DNA from: Sphaeroforma sirkka
Taxonomy: Eukaryota > Opisthokonta > Ichthyosporea > Ichthyophonida
Length of the DNA stretch: 37,500 nucleotides
Assembly: GCA_001586965.3 (NCBI GenBank)
Contig: LUCW03002428.1
Location: forward strand, 5,001-42,500
Reading direction: 5' to 3'
Part shown: positions 17,161 through 37,500 of the stretch, piece after piece
How the letters are laid out: each line of letters begins with the position of its first letter
How positions within the stretch are numbered: position 1 is the stretch's first letter
Notes under the pieces: model-generated
What the model saw: only the letters and a program-made list of their open reading frames with translations
What the model was told of the DNA's origin: nothing
Database searches by the model: none
Position numbers and translations under genes: made by a program

Positions 17161-19627
17161 TATGGAAACGTGTCTCTCCAACTAACTATGCGTGCGTAAT
17201 CGAAAACGTACAATATAATATGCCTTACATACATATCGCCCCGCACCGGACAAGCCCCATAAGATTTCAATAGACACTCTTGCCCCCATTGATGCACAAT
17301 CTTGTTTTGCACCGCCATACCACTGCCGAGACTGTACCAGATTGTCATGTCACGATTCAAATTCTAGTCAGCATGGGAAACAAAACGCATTAAAGTCAAT
17401 AGGCTATACAGTGGTATCAATTACACTAACGACGGATACATAATTTCAGAGCCATGTGTCACAATTTCAAAAGCCAATGAGAGACTTTCAAACAGACAGG
17501 AGTCTATAGATTCATGTGGTAAGACACAGCAAACGAATACTGTGGTCTATGGGGACCTAAATGGTCAATATGACGCAATATACGTCTGCGGGATGTGGGA
17601 GAGAAAAAATAGCAAAGCTATAAGCGTAGAAGTATATGGCAACACTCATTGTTTCTAGATGTATGAGCCGCAAAAAGAAACACACTGTCTATCAGCGCTA
17701 AAAGTAAGAGTGATGTAAACGACGGTATGCAGTCCAATCATTACACCTGCGCCAGAGAATATGAACTAGCTCGCCATCGTGCGTGTGTGTGTTTGGCTGC
17801 GCACTGGTTTGATTAAAAAAGGGCTACTTTTCTAGATTTAAGAGTTGGATCGGCTTATCTGAGACAAGCTCGTGAGCGAGGAATTCTAGGTTCCACAACC
17901 TATCTATATATAGCAGGATCAGGATCAGGATTCAGCAGAAGTATGTACATCGAGTCGATCGCCACAATCAAACATACACAATGATAGATATAGAACACCA
18001 AAACGTGACCATAAGGGAAATCGGCACATCTACTCTGCGTATAGAAGACGAATGTAAGTAAACGAACAGACATCCAGACAGATTGATGCCGAGAGCATGG
18101 TTCACGCAGAACTTTCTAGTGAGCTTAAAATGTGGGTTGATACTACGCCAAGTGCTAGTAAATTGACTACGATTAGAGAGGGAGAAAGATAACGCTCACA
18201 TCATTGATATTATACCAGAGCATGGTCTGAAAAAGAATAGGTACACACATATGCACTGAATTCAAGTACAACGCAAAATCGGATCGAATAGCGTAAGTAC
18301 CAAACAGTGGCAAATCGTTCTCAGTCAAGACCATACGCCATTGTGTATTCGAGCTATATGTATGCGTATGTAATACATAGTTCACACTCCCATATGTGTA
18401 TCAACAAGTACAGACATCGCACAGATACGAAGTAGCTAGCAGAATACGCAAGAGGGCAGCTGAAATACTACACGCGACCAAATGAGTCAACAGTACACCG
18501 TATGACAATTGCTTCTCAAATACACTACACCAAAGCCACAGCAAAAATTAAAGTGCATTGGATGTACGACCGCGTCAGTAAAGGCGAGTGTCTACGTCTC
18601 AAGACAAACCTCAATCATCACAGTCGCAGATGTCTCCCTCTCTGCCATAGCGAACCACAGTACACTCACGAAGTGTGCCACACAGCACGAGTGATAATCG
18701 TGCCGCACAACAAAGAGTCCGAATGCACGCATTCACCCCTTTTAACGGCAGTTAACATACGTTTCACCACACAGCGATACAGCAACCACTGTAAAGAACG
18801 ATACGATTTGCCCTACACCAGAATACGCGGTTTTCAACCCTATAGATGTGCGTATTAGTGTCGATTGACGCGACAGGAAGACAATGCATGCTGCTGAAGT
18901 GCCTGACTACATCATCATTTCCTGTACAACTAGTTGCTTGACCTTAAAAGTACTTCGTATTCGTATCATACTACATGAGACTCTAATCCTGGCCGATTGT
19001 GTCCTGCTCTACTATCGCGCTAGTTGTGGACGACTCAAGAGACCACTGACTGAATGGGTACAACTCGGTTGCCGAGGGATGTACATAGTCACTTATAGGC
19101 AGTGGGCTGTGATAGCACTGGTGAAGTGAACAATTTACGCGAAGAAGCTCGCATGAGTTCAACATACTTGGATAGATGCAGAGCTGTCTCCATGCGCATT
19201 TACACAGTGCCTCTGATCAGTGATAATATCCCAGGGGTTAACTTAGTTCTGTGGATGTCTGTTGGGATTCCAGCTATCTCCAATGGCATATGCTAGAGGC
19301 ATCCTGTTTCAGCTCGGCAGTGCGCAGCAACTAACAAGCTGTTCCAGTGAGGAGTTGCTACATGGAACGACCATTATATTCACAGCGACAGTGTACGAAG
19401 AGGATATTTCAAGATAACTGAGTGTATATATACACATTCCACCTGCACACAGAGACTGCACTATCGCAGAACAGTCGACTTGGAAAAATTGTTATGAATA
19501 TTGTCGGCTTCAATGGAAGTAAATATCATTCTTACACACTTCTTTCGTTGCTCTACTATATAAACAGATTAAAATGCGTGCAATGCAATGTCTATTATCG
19601 TATTACTAGGCTTTAGTTTACAATGAT

Positions 19628-20531
<904 letters not shown>

Positions 20532-21400
20532 CTACACACTATCGTATGGTTGCAATCCAGGGCAGGAAGAGCTGATGGAACATATTTCATATGAAATAAG
20601 TATATAATTATACTACAAAAATATTTGTAGATTGAATGAATATATTGAAGTTTAAAAATGTATCCTGGTGTGTAGTGTGTAGTGTGTAGATTGTAGACTG
20701 TACATTTTAGTGTGCATCGTATCCAGTATTTATTTACCATGTACATATGTAGCCTTCAAATGAATACGTATGTAGAAGGCTATTATACTCTAATTAAATT
20801 AATGTCAATATTTATTTTATTTTCGTGCATCTGTGCACATCAGCACATGGCGACCAAGAGACAATTTCCATATTTTGTGGTATTATATGCTCTGTTTGTA
20901 GAAAATCCGAAATATATTCGAAACAAAAAGGACATCCGATATGTTGCCATAGCCCATAAGGTATTGAGTCTGCTGATATTTCATATTTGTGATGTCCTCC
21001 ACGATTTGTAGCGTCGGACGAGCTGAAGCGTTATAGTTCAATATTCAAGACGCTTATCATCCGCATGTCTCGTGCCCGAGATTGTGTTAATAGAACATCA
21101 GATTAGCCGTGTAGAACAAACGAGCATCGATTGGTGTGTCGTGACAAGCAGATGTATGATATCACGAGGAAAATTCTTACGAAGCAACATACCACCCGTT
21201 ATCGGACCATCAGTAGTAGTTCAAATGTCATTGTGCAGATAATATGGATGTCGAGGGACGCCCTCGCCTTCTTTGTAGCCCTCACCGGCTACCAAGCTCC
21301 ATTGGCACGCCATAAAGTTCCACTACGTTGAGGACAGGGTCAGAAAATATAATTGTCTATGTGCATCCAACAGACTTGGTTTGGACGATTTTAATTAAAT
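20532..21400. other. Intergenic; nothing recognised
   Basis: AT-rich sequence with short frames only. No splice-supported exon or RNA gene was found. Confidence 0.4.
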
Positions 21401-21406
21401 ATTTAC

Positions 21407-23665
21407 TAGTTCATATGACACAAACCGTATCATCTTACACCCAAAACAAGCGTTTCCATACTGTGCCCGTTCACTATTATGAGACGATTCAGCTGTCTTG
21501 CGGCAAACTCTTCTCGTGCGATATATTTGTAGTTAACACTTTTGACTTTCTAGCTTCTATGTAGTCGCAGCTGTGACACAGCTCTCTAAAGTCCAGAGCA
21601 AAAGTAAGGAGTCAAGGACGACGAATACTGAGTGAAGACTCAAGAACGGGCAGGAACCACAGAGTCACAACTCACAACTCCTCTAGTAGTAGAGTGACTA
21701 GAGATTCAGGGACTGGAGACTCGGAGAGTCATGTGGATTTGCCGATGGCGATTCGCAACAGATCTTGTTTGAAAGAGTTAAATAAAGTATCCACTCGACC
21801 CCCAGATGAATCTGGAATTTGACGTCATCTGCGTGAGGTGCTGCAAGATATGCACCATCATAGGCGAGTTCATATGACACACACCGTATCATCTTACACC
21901 CAAAACAAGCGTTTCCATACTGTGCCCGTTCACTATTATGAGACGATTCAGCTGTCTTGCGGCAAACTCTTCTCGTGCGATATATTTGTATTTTACACTT
22001 TTGACTTCTAACTTCTATGTAGTCGCAGCTGTGACACATCTCTCTAGAGTCCAGAGCAAAAGTAAGAAGTCAAGGACCTTGTTTGAAAGAGTTAACTAAA
22101 GTATTCACTCGACCCTTAGATGAATCTTGAATTAGACGTCAGCTGCGCGAGGTGCTGCAATATATACACCATCATAGGCGATTTCATTCGTATCATCTTA
22201 CACCCCAAACACAAGCGCTTCCATACTGTGCCCGTTCACTATTATGAGACGATTCAGCTGTCTTGCGGCAAACTCTTCTCGTGCGATATATTTGTAGTTA
22301 ACACTTTTGACTTTCTAGCTTCTATGTAGTCGCAGCTGTGACACAGCTCTCTAGAGTCCAGAGCAAAAGTAAGAAGTCAAGGACCTTGTTTGAAAGAGTT
22401 AACTAAAGTATCCACTCGACCCTTAGATGAATCTTGAATTAGACGTCAGCTGCGCGAGGTGCTGCAATATATACACCATCATAGGCGAGTTCATTCGTAT
22501 CATCTTACACCCCAAACACAAGCGCTTCCATACTGTGCCCGTTCACTATTATGAGACGATTCAGCTGTCTTGCGGCAAACTCTTCTCGTGCGATATATTT
22601 GTAGTTAACACTTTTGACTTTCTAGCTTCTATGTAGTCGCAGCTGTGACACAGCTCTCTAGAGTCCAGAGCAAAAGTAAGGAGTCAAGGACGACGAATAC
22701 TGAGTGAAGACTCAAGAATGGGCAGGAACCACAGGGTCACAACTCACAACTCCTTTAGTAGTAGATTGACTAGGGAATCAGGGCTATGGATTCGCCTATG
22801 GCTATTCGCAACAGACCTTGTTTGGAAGAGTTAAATAAAGTATCCAATCGACCCTTAGATGAATCTGGAATTAGACGTCTGCAAGATATACACCATCATA
22901 GGTGAGTTCATATGACACACACCGTATCATCTTACATCCAAAACACAAGCGCTTTCATACTGTGCCCGTTCACTATTATGAGACGATTCAGCTGTCTTGC
23001 GGCAAACTCTTCTCGTGCGATATATTTGTAGTTAACACTTTTGACTTTCTGGCTTCTATGTAGTCGCAGCTGTGACACAGCTTCCTAGAGTCCAGAGCAA
23101 AAGTAAGGAGTCAAGGACGACGAATACTGAGTGAAGACTCAAGAACGGGCAGGAACCACAGAGTCACAACTCACAACTCCTCTAGTAGTAGAGTGACTAG
23201 AGAGTCAGGGACTGGAGACTCGGAGAGTCCTGTGGATTTGCCGATGGCGATTCGCAACAGACCTTGTTTGGAAGAGTTTAATAAGATATTCACTCGACCC
23301 CCAGATGAATCTTGAATTAGACGTCAGTTGCGCGAGGTGCTGCAAGTTATAAATCATCATAGGCGTGTTCATATGACACACACCGTATCATTTTACACCC
23401 AAATCATAAGTGCTTCCATGCTGTGCCCGTCAACCTTTATGAGACGATTCAGCTTTCTTGCGGCAAACTCTTCTCGTGCGACATGTTTGTATTAAACACT
23501 TTTGACTTTCTAGCTTCTATGTAGTCGCGGCGACACAACTCTCTAGAGTCGAGACTTAAGAACGCAGGGACCACTGGGCCACAACTCACAACTCCTCCAA
23601 TAGTAGAGTCAATAGTGACTGGAGTCAGGGAATGGAGACTCAGACAGTCCTGTGGATTCGCTGAT
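21407..23665. repeat. Six-copy satellite with a long and a short spacer form
   Basis: A conserved core of about 250 bp, containing CCGTATCATCTTACACCC, TTCACTATTATGAGACGATT and TTGCGGCAAACTCTTCTCGT, begins near 21425, 21885, 22190, 22497, 22925 and 23385. Periods are about 460, 305, 307, 428 and 460 bp. The difference is an extra module of about 150 bp (with AGGAACCACAGAGTCACAAC) after copies 1, 4, 5 and 6 but not after 2 and 3. Most copies hold the palindrome AGCTGTGACACAGCT and keep one short frame open (ending FVVNTFDFLASM), identical but for one residue over 69 codons in copies 3 and 4. No transposase, RNA gene or long ORF was seen. Copy 6 is the most diverged. Confidence 0.92.
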
Positions 23666-24229
23666 GACGATTCAACCTTTCCGCTGACCGTTGGCGCTTT
23701 CCGCTTTCGGCTTTCACTGTTTCAGCTTTTTCACTATTTCAGTGCTTCAGAATGAGAATTTAGAATTGTTGAGGACCCAGGTTACCAGGAGGCAGGAATC
23801 CATTGATCCAGGAGGCATTCAACTCGTAAGATTTGAGATCAGGGGGCTCAATACTCCAATTTTATGGTCAGCGAATCGATACGAAGCCATCTACTCATAT
23901 TCTGATAAATTTTGTGGTCATCTTTCATGTAAAAAAATGTTTGAAGTTTTACACCTTACTCTTTAGTCTTTAGGCTTCAAGCGATTGTTTCCGCTTGGTT
24001 TAATTTGTTTAAAAAAATCATTTAAAAAACAATTACATATGTACATATCCTGTATTTTTTAAATCCAGATCCCTTGGAATCCACACTGTGCCAGGATACT
24101 TTACTGTATTTACTATTTAGAATACACATGTGAGCGAGGATGAAGAGTACCATCTGTCTGTCAAGCAGAAGTCAAGGGCATTCCGATAGCCTCCACACTA
24201 TACGGTACCTATGAGGGACCGTAAATCAC
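23666..24229. other. Spacer upstream of KatG
   Basis: Holds a frame open from about 23691 to 23966 (+) without an early ATG or a recognisable domain, and an AT-rich tract near 24000-24060. The KatG promoter lies at its right end. Confidence 0.4.
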
Positions 24230-24237
24230 TATAAATA
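24230..24237 (+). promoter_or_regulatory. TATA box of the KatG gene
   Basis: TATAAATA lies 87 bp before the KatG ATG, a spacing that would give a short leader of about 50-60 nt. A second TATATAAAT at about 24292-24300 is too close to the ATG to act as its TATA box. The start context is TTTTCCACCATGC, a strong Kozak-type match. Confidence 0.6.
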
Positions 24238-24316
24238 GTTTTCGCGAACCTCACTGTTCTATCACATTACTTTCTCCGAAACGTAAACCTATATATAAAT
24301 TCTCTGATTTTCCACC

Positions 24317-26323
24317 ATGCACTACAGACAATTATTCTTCGCGGCTGTGGGCGCTGCACATGTAAGTGCACTATGCCCTCATCTCGCGGCACAGAGAACT
24401 GCTGCTGAACATATTTTACAGCAAAAGCAGCACATGCGAGTTGCGCGGGCCAACGATGATTATAGTGGCATGGACTCATATGGGGACGTCATGACAGACA
24501 TTTCGGCACTCCTAACCGAATCACAGTCGTCCTGGCCTGCCGATTTTGGAAACTATGGACCTTTCATGATTCGACTAGCCTGGCATTGCTCTGGTTCATA
24601 TCGTACTTCGGACGGTCGTGGAGGCTGTGCTGGAGCGCGCATCAGATTTGGCCCAGAAGCTAATTGGGAAGACAACGCCAATCTTGACCAGACGCGAAAG
24701 CTACTGAAGCCTGTAAAGGAGAAGTATGGTGACGATCTCGCCTGGGGTGATCTAATAGTTTTGACAGGGAATGTTGCTATCGAGAGCATGGGTGGGCCAT
24801 CGCTGAACTTCTGCGGGGGTCGCGTTGATGCGGAAGATGGATCAGAGAGTGTGCCACTCGGACCGTCCAAAAACCAAGAAGCGCTTGCGCCGTGCGAAGT
24901 GAATGGTCAGTGTGAGGCTCCTCTCGGACCCACTACAATCGGGTTGATCTACGTCAATCCAGAAGGACCCATGGGGATTCCTGATCCCGTGGGCAGTGCT
25001 GCAGATATACGCTCATCTTTCGGACGTATGGGTATGAATGACCGCGAGACCGTCGCACTGATCGGTGGTGGACACGCATTTGGTAAAGCACATGGAGCCT
25101 GCAAGAGCCGGCCATGTGGATCAGGCGCAATGGAAGGCAAAGGACCCAATACTTTTACAAGTGGATTTGAGGGAGCATGGACAAACAATCCAACAAAATG
25201 GGATAATGCATACTTCAACAACCTAGTCACATACAACTGGACCAAAGTCGATGGACCCGGTGGCCACGTACAATGGGAAGCTGAGGAGCTACCTGGTTTG
25301 ATGATGCTCACATCCGACATTGCTCTCATTAATGACGAGTACTACTTGCCATTGGTAATGGAATTTGCCACCGATCAGGGCGCATTAGATAAAGCATTCA
25401 GTGATGCGTGGTACAAATTAACATCCCGTGATATGGGTCCAGCTGCACGGTGTAAGGGCGACAAGGTATTATATCCACCAGCGCTATTCCAAAATCCATT
25501 GCCCAAATCGCAGTCTGACAACGTAGATTTCGAGGAGGTCGATAAGATGATCAAAGAGATTCTGTACACTGAGTCCAATGCCCTTAGACCAGACAGAAAT
25601 GCAAAGGGCGAGCCCTACTATGGCGCATACTTTGTCACGCTTGCCTACCAATGCGCATCTACATTCAGAACTACAGATTACAGTGGAGGATGCAACGGGG
25701 CGAGCATTCGATTTCAACCACAAAAACTTTGGCCTCGGAATGTAGACTTGGACAAAGTGATGGACGTACTGCGACCTGTTAAAGAACAGTTCAAGGACCT
25801 CTCTTGGGCTGATTTGATTGTTGCTGCTGGTCATGCAGCACTTGTGGATGCGAGCGGATTAGATTTACAGTTCAAAAGCGGACGTTCGGACGCAATCAAC
25901 GGTGACTACGCAGCTACGTTAGAACTTCGCGATTATTATTTGAACCCGATGATTGCCAATGAAGATAATGCAAACGTTATGGGACTTACTGCCGAAGAGT
26001 TCGTCGCGCTCGCTGCACGCCCTCGTAGTGCCTCTCATGAGCATACGCTCGGGTATGTAGGTTCATACACAGGCAATCCCTCAGTACTTTCTAACGAATA
26101 CTTCCAACTTCTGCTCAATGAAGATTGGGTTTTGGTCTCTGACCTAGAGACTGGTTACAAGGCCAAGGGCAAGGGAGTGTATATGGAAGACTACGATCTG
26201 GCGCTACTAGACGACCCCGATATGAAAGCCGCTGTCGAAAAATTTGCAATGGACGAAGATGCCTTCATGCAGGCATTTACATCTGCTTGGGAGTATCTGA
26301 TGAATGCCGATAGATTTGCATAA
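24317..26323 (+). CDS. katG: Catalase-peroxidase (KatG), secreted eukaryotic type, single exon
   Basis: A bifunctional haem enzyme that dismutates H2O2 and also acts as a peroxidase. The 668-residue product has the duplicated fold. The N-terminal haem domain has distal Arg86-Trp89-His90 in RLAWHCSGSYR, proximal His253 in GGGHAFGKAHG and Trp295 in TKWDN. The Met-Tyr-Trp adduct unique to catalase-peroxidases is intact: Trp89, Tyr212 in IYVNPEGP and Met238 in GRMGMND. The Tyr-Met distance (26) and Met-His distance (15) equal those of Mycobacterium KatG. The C-terminal half repeats the fold without the haem ligands (YQCASTFRTTDYSGG, LSWADLIVAAGHAAL) and ends YLMNADRFA. Residues 1-19 (MHYRQLFFAAVGAAHVSA) look like a signal peptide, so export is likely, as in fungal KatG2. 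Extra cysteines, including Cys91 next to the distal His, fit an oxidising location. It is shorter than bacterial KatG (about 720-740), mostly through loop shortening. It has no introns, unlike both neighbours. Confidence 0.96.
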   Translation: MHYRQLFFAAVGAAHVSALCPHLAAQRTAAEHILQQKQHMRVARANDDYSGMDSYGDVMTDISALLTESQSSWPADFGNYGPFMIRLAWHCSGSYRTSDGRGGCAGARIRFGPEANWEDNANLDQTRKLLKPVKEKYGDDLAWGDLIVLTGNVAIESMGGPSLNFCGGRVDAEDGSESVPLGPSKNQEALAPCEVNGQCEAPLGPTTIGLIYVNPEGPMGIPDPVGSAADIRSSFGRMGMNDRETVALIGGGHAFGKAHGACKSRPCGSGAMEGKGPNTFTSGFEGAWTNNPTKWDNAYFNNLVTYNWTKVDGPGGHVQWEAEELPGLMMLTSDIALINDEYYLPLVMEFATDQGALDKAFSDAWYKLTSRDMGPAARCKGDKVLYPPALFQNPLPKSQSDNVDFEEVDKMIKEILYTESNALRPDRNAKGEPYYGAYFVTLAYQCASTFRTTDYSGGCNGASIRFQPQKLWPRNVDLDKVMDVLRPVKEQFKDLSWADLIVAAGHAALVDASGLDLQFKSGRSDAINGDYAATLELRDYYLNPMIANEDNANVMGLTAEEFVALAARPRSASHEHTLGYVGSYTGNPSVLSNEYFQLLLNEDWVLVSDLETGYKAKGKGVYMEDYDLALLDDPDMKAAVEKFAMDEDAFMQAFTSAWEYLMNADRFA

Positions 26324-26415
26324 GGTTCATGCTGTTACTGTCGAGTTCCAGCTTATGTTATGTTCCCGTTCCCATTTGAGAATGATTATTAAAGTTTTAT
26401 CGATAATCATTCAGT

Positions 26416-26421
26416 AATAAA
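26416..26421 (+). terminator. Poly(A) signal of KatG
   Basis: AATAAA lies 93 bp after the KatG stop codon, following a short hairpin-like ATGATTATTAAAG and CGATAATCAT region. Confidence 0.65.
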
Positions 26422-26423
26422 TA

Positions 26424-27228
26424 CCAATGTCGAGACTTTGCTTTCACAATGTAACTCATTGCGGGGTCACTGGAGCTGAACAGATGTCAGTACTTTCACC
26501 GACTATATGTCATTAAAATAGTTCTGATAATTTGATGTCCAAGCGCATTTCTTACAAAATACATGATATTTACTACATTGATTGTGATGGTAATAGTCTA
26601 TTAGCTTATATCATGCGAAATACACACTTAATATTTATACCACATTGCTTGTGCTAATAGTTTGATAGTCCAAGCGTATATCTTACGAAATACACACTTG
26701 ACATGACTACACGAAAATACAATGAGCAAGCTACAGATGAACCAATCTACGTATTCTGATATGGCAGCGCTCGATAAGCGACAATCCGACATCAATGGGG
26801 AGCGATATCGCTAGTGTTGTGGTATTGTTTCTTGTCTGTTCGTTGTCTTGAGAAGGTATGAAATTAGAAACATAAGTATAACCAACTCGGCTCGTGATGT
26901 CAATCATGATCCATATCTTTACATCCTTGTTCGTGATAGTTGCTGAATTTCATTCCACTGTGGCTGGTACATCAGAACTTTAAACCGTATCGTGCACACC
27001 TGTCATGGACTTTACTTCGAAGTAAGCCGTACAGAGCTTCATAATAGTTATATTTATTGTTTCTGGTTGATCTAGACATGTAGCTTAGCCTGTAAGCTCT
27101 GGTGATTTCGGATCCAAGTGTGTTCAAACTAACAGTCACACACCCTCGTCTACAATTGTTTTCGTTGTTTTTTGCACCTACGCAGTTGACTACAAAAGGC
27201 ATAAACCATGAGATTTGGGTTGTTCTGC
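26424..27228. other. Spacer between convergent KatG and amidase genes
   Basis: At 26530-26710 a degenerate repeat recurs two or three times (GTCCAAGCG, CTTACGAAATACACACTT). An AATAAA in minus orientation (27058-27053) is the nearest such signal downstream of the amidase array and could end that transcript about 1.2 kb after its stop. No gene was recognised. Confidence 0.45.
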
Positions 27229-28265
27229 TTTACAATAGCATATGTACCACCGTTTAAGCACTGGGATGTATAGCTCAGGGTTCTTCAAGGTTGCCTTTTT
27301 TACTAGAGCATACTACTGTTTAAGCACTGAAATGTATAGCTCAGGTTTCTTCAAGGCTGCCTTTGGTTTCCTAGAGCATATTACTGTTTAAGCACTAAAA
27401 TGTATAGCTCAGTTTTCCTCGTGGTTGCCTTGGTTTACTAGAGCATACTACTGTTCGAGCACTGAAATGTATAGCTCAGGTTTCTTCAAGGTTGCCTTTG
27501 GTTTACTAGAGCATACTACTGTTTTAAGCACTAAAATGTATAGCTCAGGTTTCCTCGTGGTTGCCTTTGGTTTACTAGAGCATACTACTGTTTAAGCACT
27601 GAAATGTATAGCTCAGGTTTCTTCAAGGCTGCCTTTGGTTTCCTAGAGCATACTACTGTTTAAGCACTAAAATGTATAGCTCAGTTTTCCTCGTGGTTGC
27701 CTTGGTTTACTAGAGCATACTACTGTTCAAGCACTGAAATGTATAGCTCAGGTTTCTTCAAGGTTGCCTTTGGTTTACTAGAGCATACTACTGTTTTAAG
27801 CACTAAAATGTATAGCTCAGGTTTCCTCGTGGTTGCCTTTGGTTTTTACTAGAGCATACTACTGTTCAAGCACTGAAATGTATAGCTCAGGTTTCTTCAA
27901 GGTTGCCTTTGGGTTACTAGAGCATACTACTGTTTAAGCACTGAAATGTATAGCTCAGGTTTCTTCAAGGTTGCCTTTGGTTTACTAGAGCATACTACTG
28001 TTTAAGCACTGAAATGTATAGCTCAGGTTTCTTCAAGGTTACCTTTGGTTTACTAGAGCATACTACTGTTTAAGCACTGAAGAGTATAGCTCAGGTTTCT
28101 TCAAGGTTGCCTTTGGTTTACTAAACATACTACTGTTTAAGCACTGAAATGTATAGCTCAGGTTTCCTCAAGGTTGCCTTTGGTTTACTAGAGCATACTA
28201 CTGTTTAAGCACTGAAATGTATAGCTCAGGTTTCCTCGTGGTTGCCTTTGATTTACTAGAGCATA

Positions 28266-36672
<8,407 letters not shown>

Positions 36673-37320
36673 TGTGATGTCCCGGTTTCTAGTTATCTAC
36701 AGGGCGTACGTATTGACTGTAGTTGTGGTTGTTGTCGCGTTTTAGGTCTCGTACTTACTAGTATGCGTGAACGTATATAAACCACTACCCTACAATCTAC
36801 ATTCACTCCCGTGTTAGTTTGTTTGTTTACTGTTTGTGGTAAAGATTTACTTATTCGGTAAATATATTCGGAATTCCACATACATATTTACAGAGCTCCT
36901 CAAAATATATAAACAGCAATATGTTTTTAAAAAAAAGTACGAGGTCCCAAAAACCCTGAAACCCTGCAGATCTTTTTATTTATTTATTGTACTATATTGT
37001 AGTAGTCAAAAGGAGGTTGTGAGCAGTGAGCCTGTGACTCTTATTGTGAGCATGTATTATATTTATATCAATAGCTGTAAGCTAAGTATCTAGCGGAGAC
37101 GGGGTTAATGAACAGGAGTATCGCATCACACTACCGTACTAAAATGGCTCTGTAATGGACACTGAACCGTAAAATCTGTGGTAAAATACAGTCGATCATA
37201 ATCTAGAGGCCAACAGCTTCAGATATGCAATCTTAATATCTCAACGTGTACCTATATAGTATATATGTATGTGTATATGCATCAATATGCATATACACAT
37301 ACGAAGATTAATAGTAAATA
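36673..37320. other. Divergent intergenic region between amidase and the right-edge frame
   Basis: AT-rich, about 650 bp, and must hold the amidase promoter (minus) and that of any gene starting at 37321 (plus). In the amidase frame a TAG lies shortly upstream of the chosen ATG at 36672, which supports that start. CTATATAG at about 37251-37258 is a possible TATA element for the plus side. Confidence 0.45.
37267..37302. repeat. Perfect 16-bp inverted repeat with 4-nt loop
   Basis: Left arm GTATGTGTATATGCAT (37267-37282), loop CAAT, right arm ATGCATATACACATAC (37287-37302). It lies 18 bp before the ATG at 37321. Confidence 0.9.
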
Positions 37321-37500
37321 ATGAAGGATGTAGTGCTGCGCTGGTTTCGAACGTACATGAATAAAGGCTTTAGTATCCATAACAACTATGAGGAGAAGCA
37401 CAGTAATCACGATCATACTACAAGTACTAGTGCGACTTCAGATAGTCCACACGGAGACAAAGGTAAACACCCCGCTAATGGTGGTATAGATGTAAATGGA
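37321..37500 (+). CDS. N-terminal part of an unrecognised protein, cut by the right edge
   Basis: The frame opens with ATG (context AATAATGA) and continues for 60 codons to the last base without a stop. The product begins MKDVVLRWFRTYMNKGFSI, basic and aromatic. It then becomes a hydrophilic Ser/Thr/His/Asp/Gly-rich stretch (HSNHDHTTSTSATSDSPHGD), typical of a disordered region. No family was recognised. It is divergent from the amidase, about 650 bp away. Confidence 0.45.
   Translation, partial: MKDVVLRWFRTYMNKGFSIHNNYEEKHSNHDHTTSTSATSDSPHGDKGKHPANGGIDVNG

Larger units (their letters stand above)
14700..19600. other. Long gene-poor stretch
   Basis: No conserved protein or RNA gene was recognised on either strand over about 4.9 kb. 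Base composition is ordinary (moderately AT-rich). It contains a small microsatellite near 17.03-17.16 kb and a weak candidate secreted ORF near 16.3-16.5 kb. A 118-codon frame at 18502-18858 (+) has no recognisable features. Unrecognised fast-evolving genes cannot be excluded. Confidence 0.4.

Noticed and set aside
18502..18858. 118-codon ORF as a gene
   Set aside because: No recognisable domain, neighbouring exon or splice support. Its length is compatible with chance in this moderately GC-balanced stretch.
24553..25834. Open frames opposite KatG on the minus strand (for example 25329-24949 and 25834-25484)
   Set aside because: Shadows of the high-quality KatG coding sequence, with no family signatures.

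Overview
The window is nuclear DNA of an intron-rich eukaryote. Evidence: two housekeeping-type genes are split into 8 and 10 exons by 16 GT-AG introns of about 0.3 to 1.1 kb; there are no ribosome-binding sites or operons; TATA and AATAAA signals flank an intronless gene; pure TA microsatellites exceed 100 bp; and there is a decayed tyrosine-recombinase (DIRS/Ngaro-like) retroelement. The combination of a plant-type fatty acid amide hydrolase, a secreted eukaryotic-type catalase-peroxidase and a gene-sparse, repeat-laden layout would suit a unicellular opisthokont such as an ichthyosporean (Sphaeroforma-like). That placement is inference only.

Layout, left to right. 2-241 is an unrecognised frame open from the left edge. 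2761-8623 (+) is an 8-exon NAD-dependent aldehyde dehydrogenase of the AldA-like cd07106 type. 8.6-11.6 kb is intergenic and starts with a decayed copy of the dehydrogenase's last exon. About 11.58-14.64 kb (-) is the broken retroelement, with reverse transcriptase, RNase H and tyrosine recombinase remnants. 14.7-24.2 kb is gene-poor and holds a possible two-exon gene (20531-19628, -) and a six-copy satellite (21.4-23.66 kb). 24317-26323 (+) is a single-exon secreted catalase-peroxidase (KatG). 36672-28266 (-) is a 10-exon amidase resembling plant fatty acid amide hydrolase (FAAH), convergent with KatG. A 60-codon frame starts at 37321 (+) and runs off the right edge.

The most striking theme is the relation between exons and repeats in the two intron-rich genes. 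In the amidase, the last codons of exon 3 plus its 5' splice site are repeated in tandem as 60-bp units inside the following intron, giving five GTAAG donors in a row. The last 11 codons plus stop of exon 10 seed a 16-copy, 68-bp array beyond the gene. A five-copy 96-bp array begins exactly at the exon 9 donor. A decayed copy of exon 6 lies in intron 6, and an exon-5-like relic with matching intron phases lies in intron 4. The dehydrogenase shows similar relics of exon 4 (in intron 3) and exon 8 (downstream). Local tandem duplication of exon-end segments therefore appears to have been frequent here.

The amidase reading frame is intact except for one missing base in exon 2, in a run of six A residues that also forms a correctly phased A-AAA-AAG slippery heptamer. 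Catalase-peroxidase removes peroxide, the dehydrogenase oxidises aldehydes and the amidase would cleave fatty acid amides. I see no evidence that they work as one pathway; they are simply neighbours.
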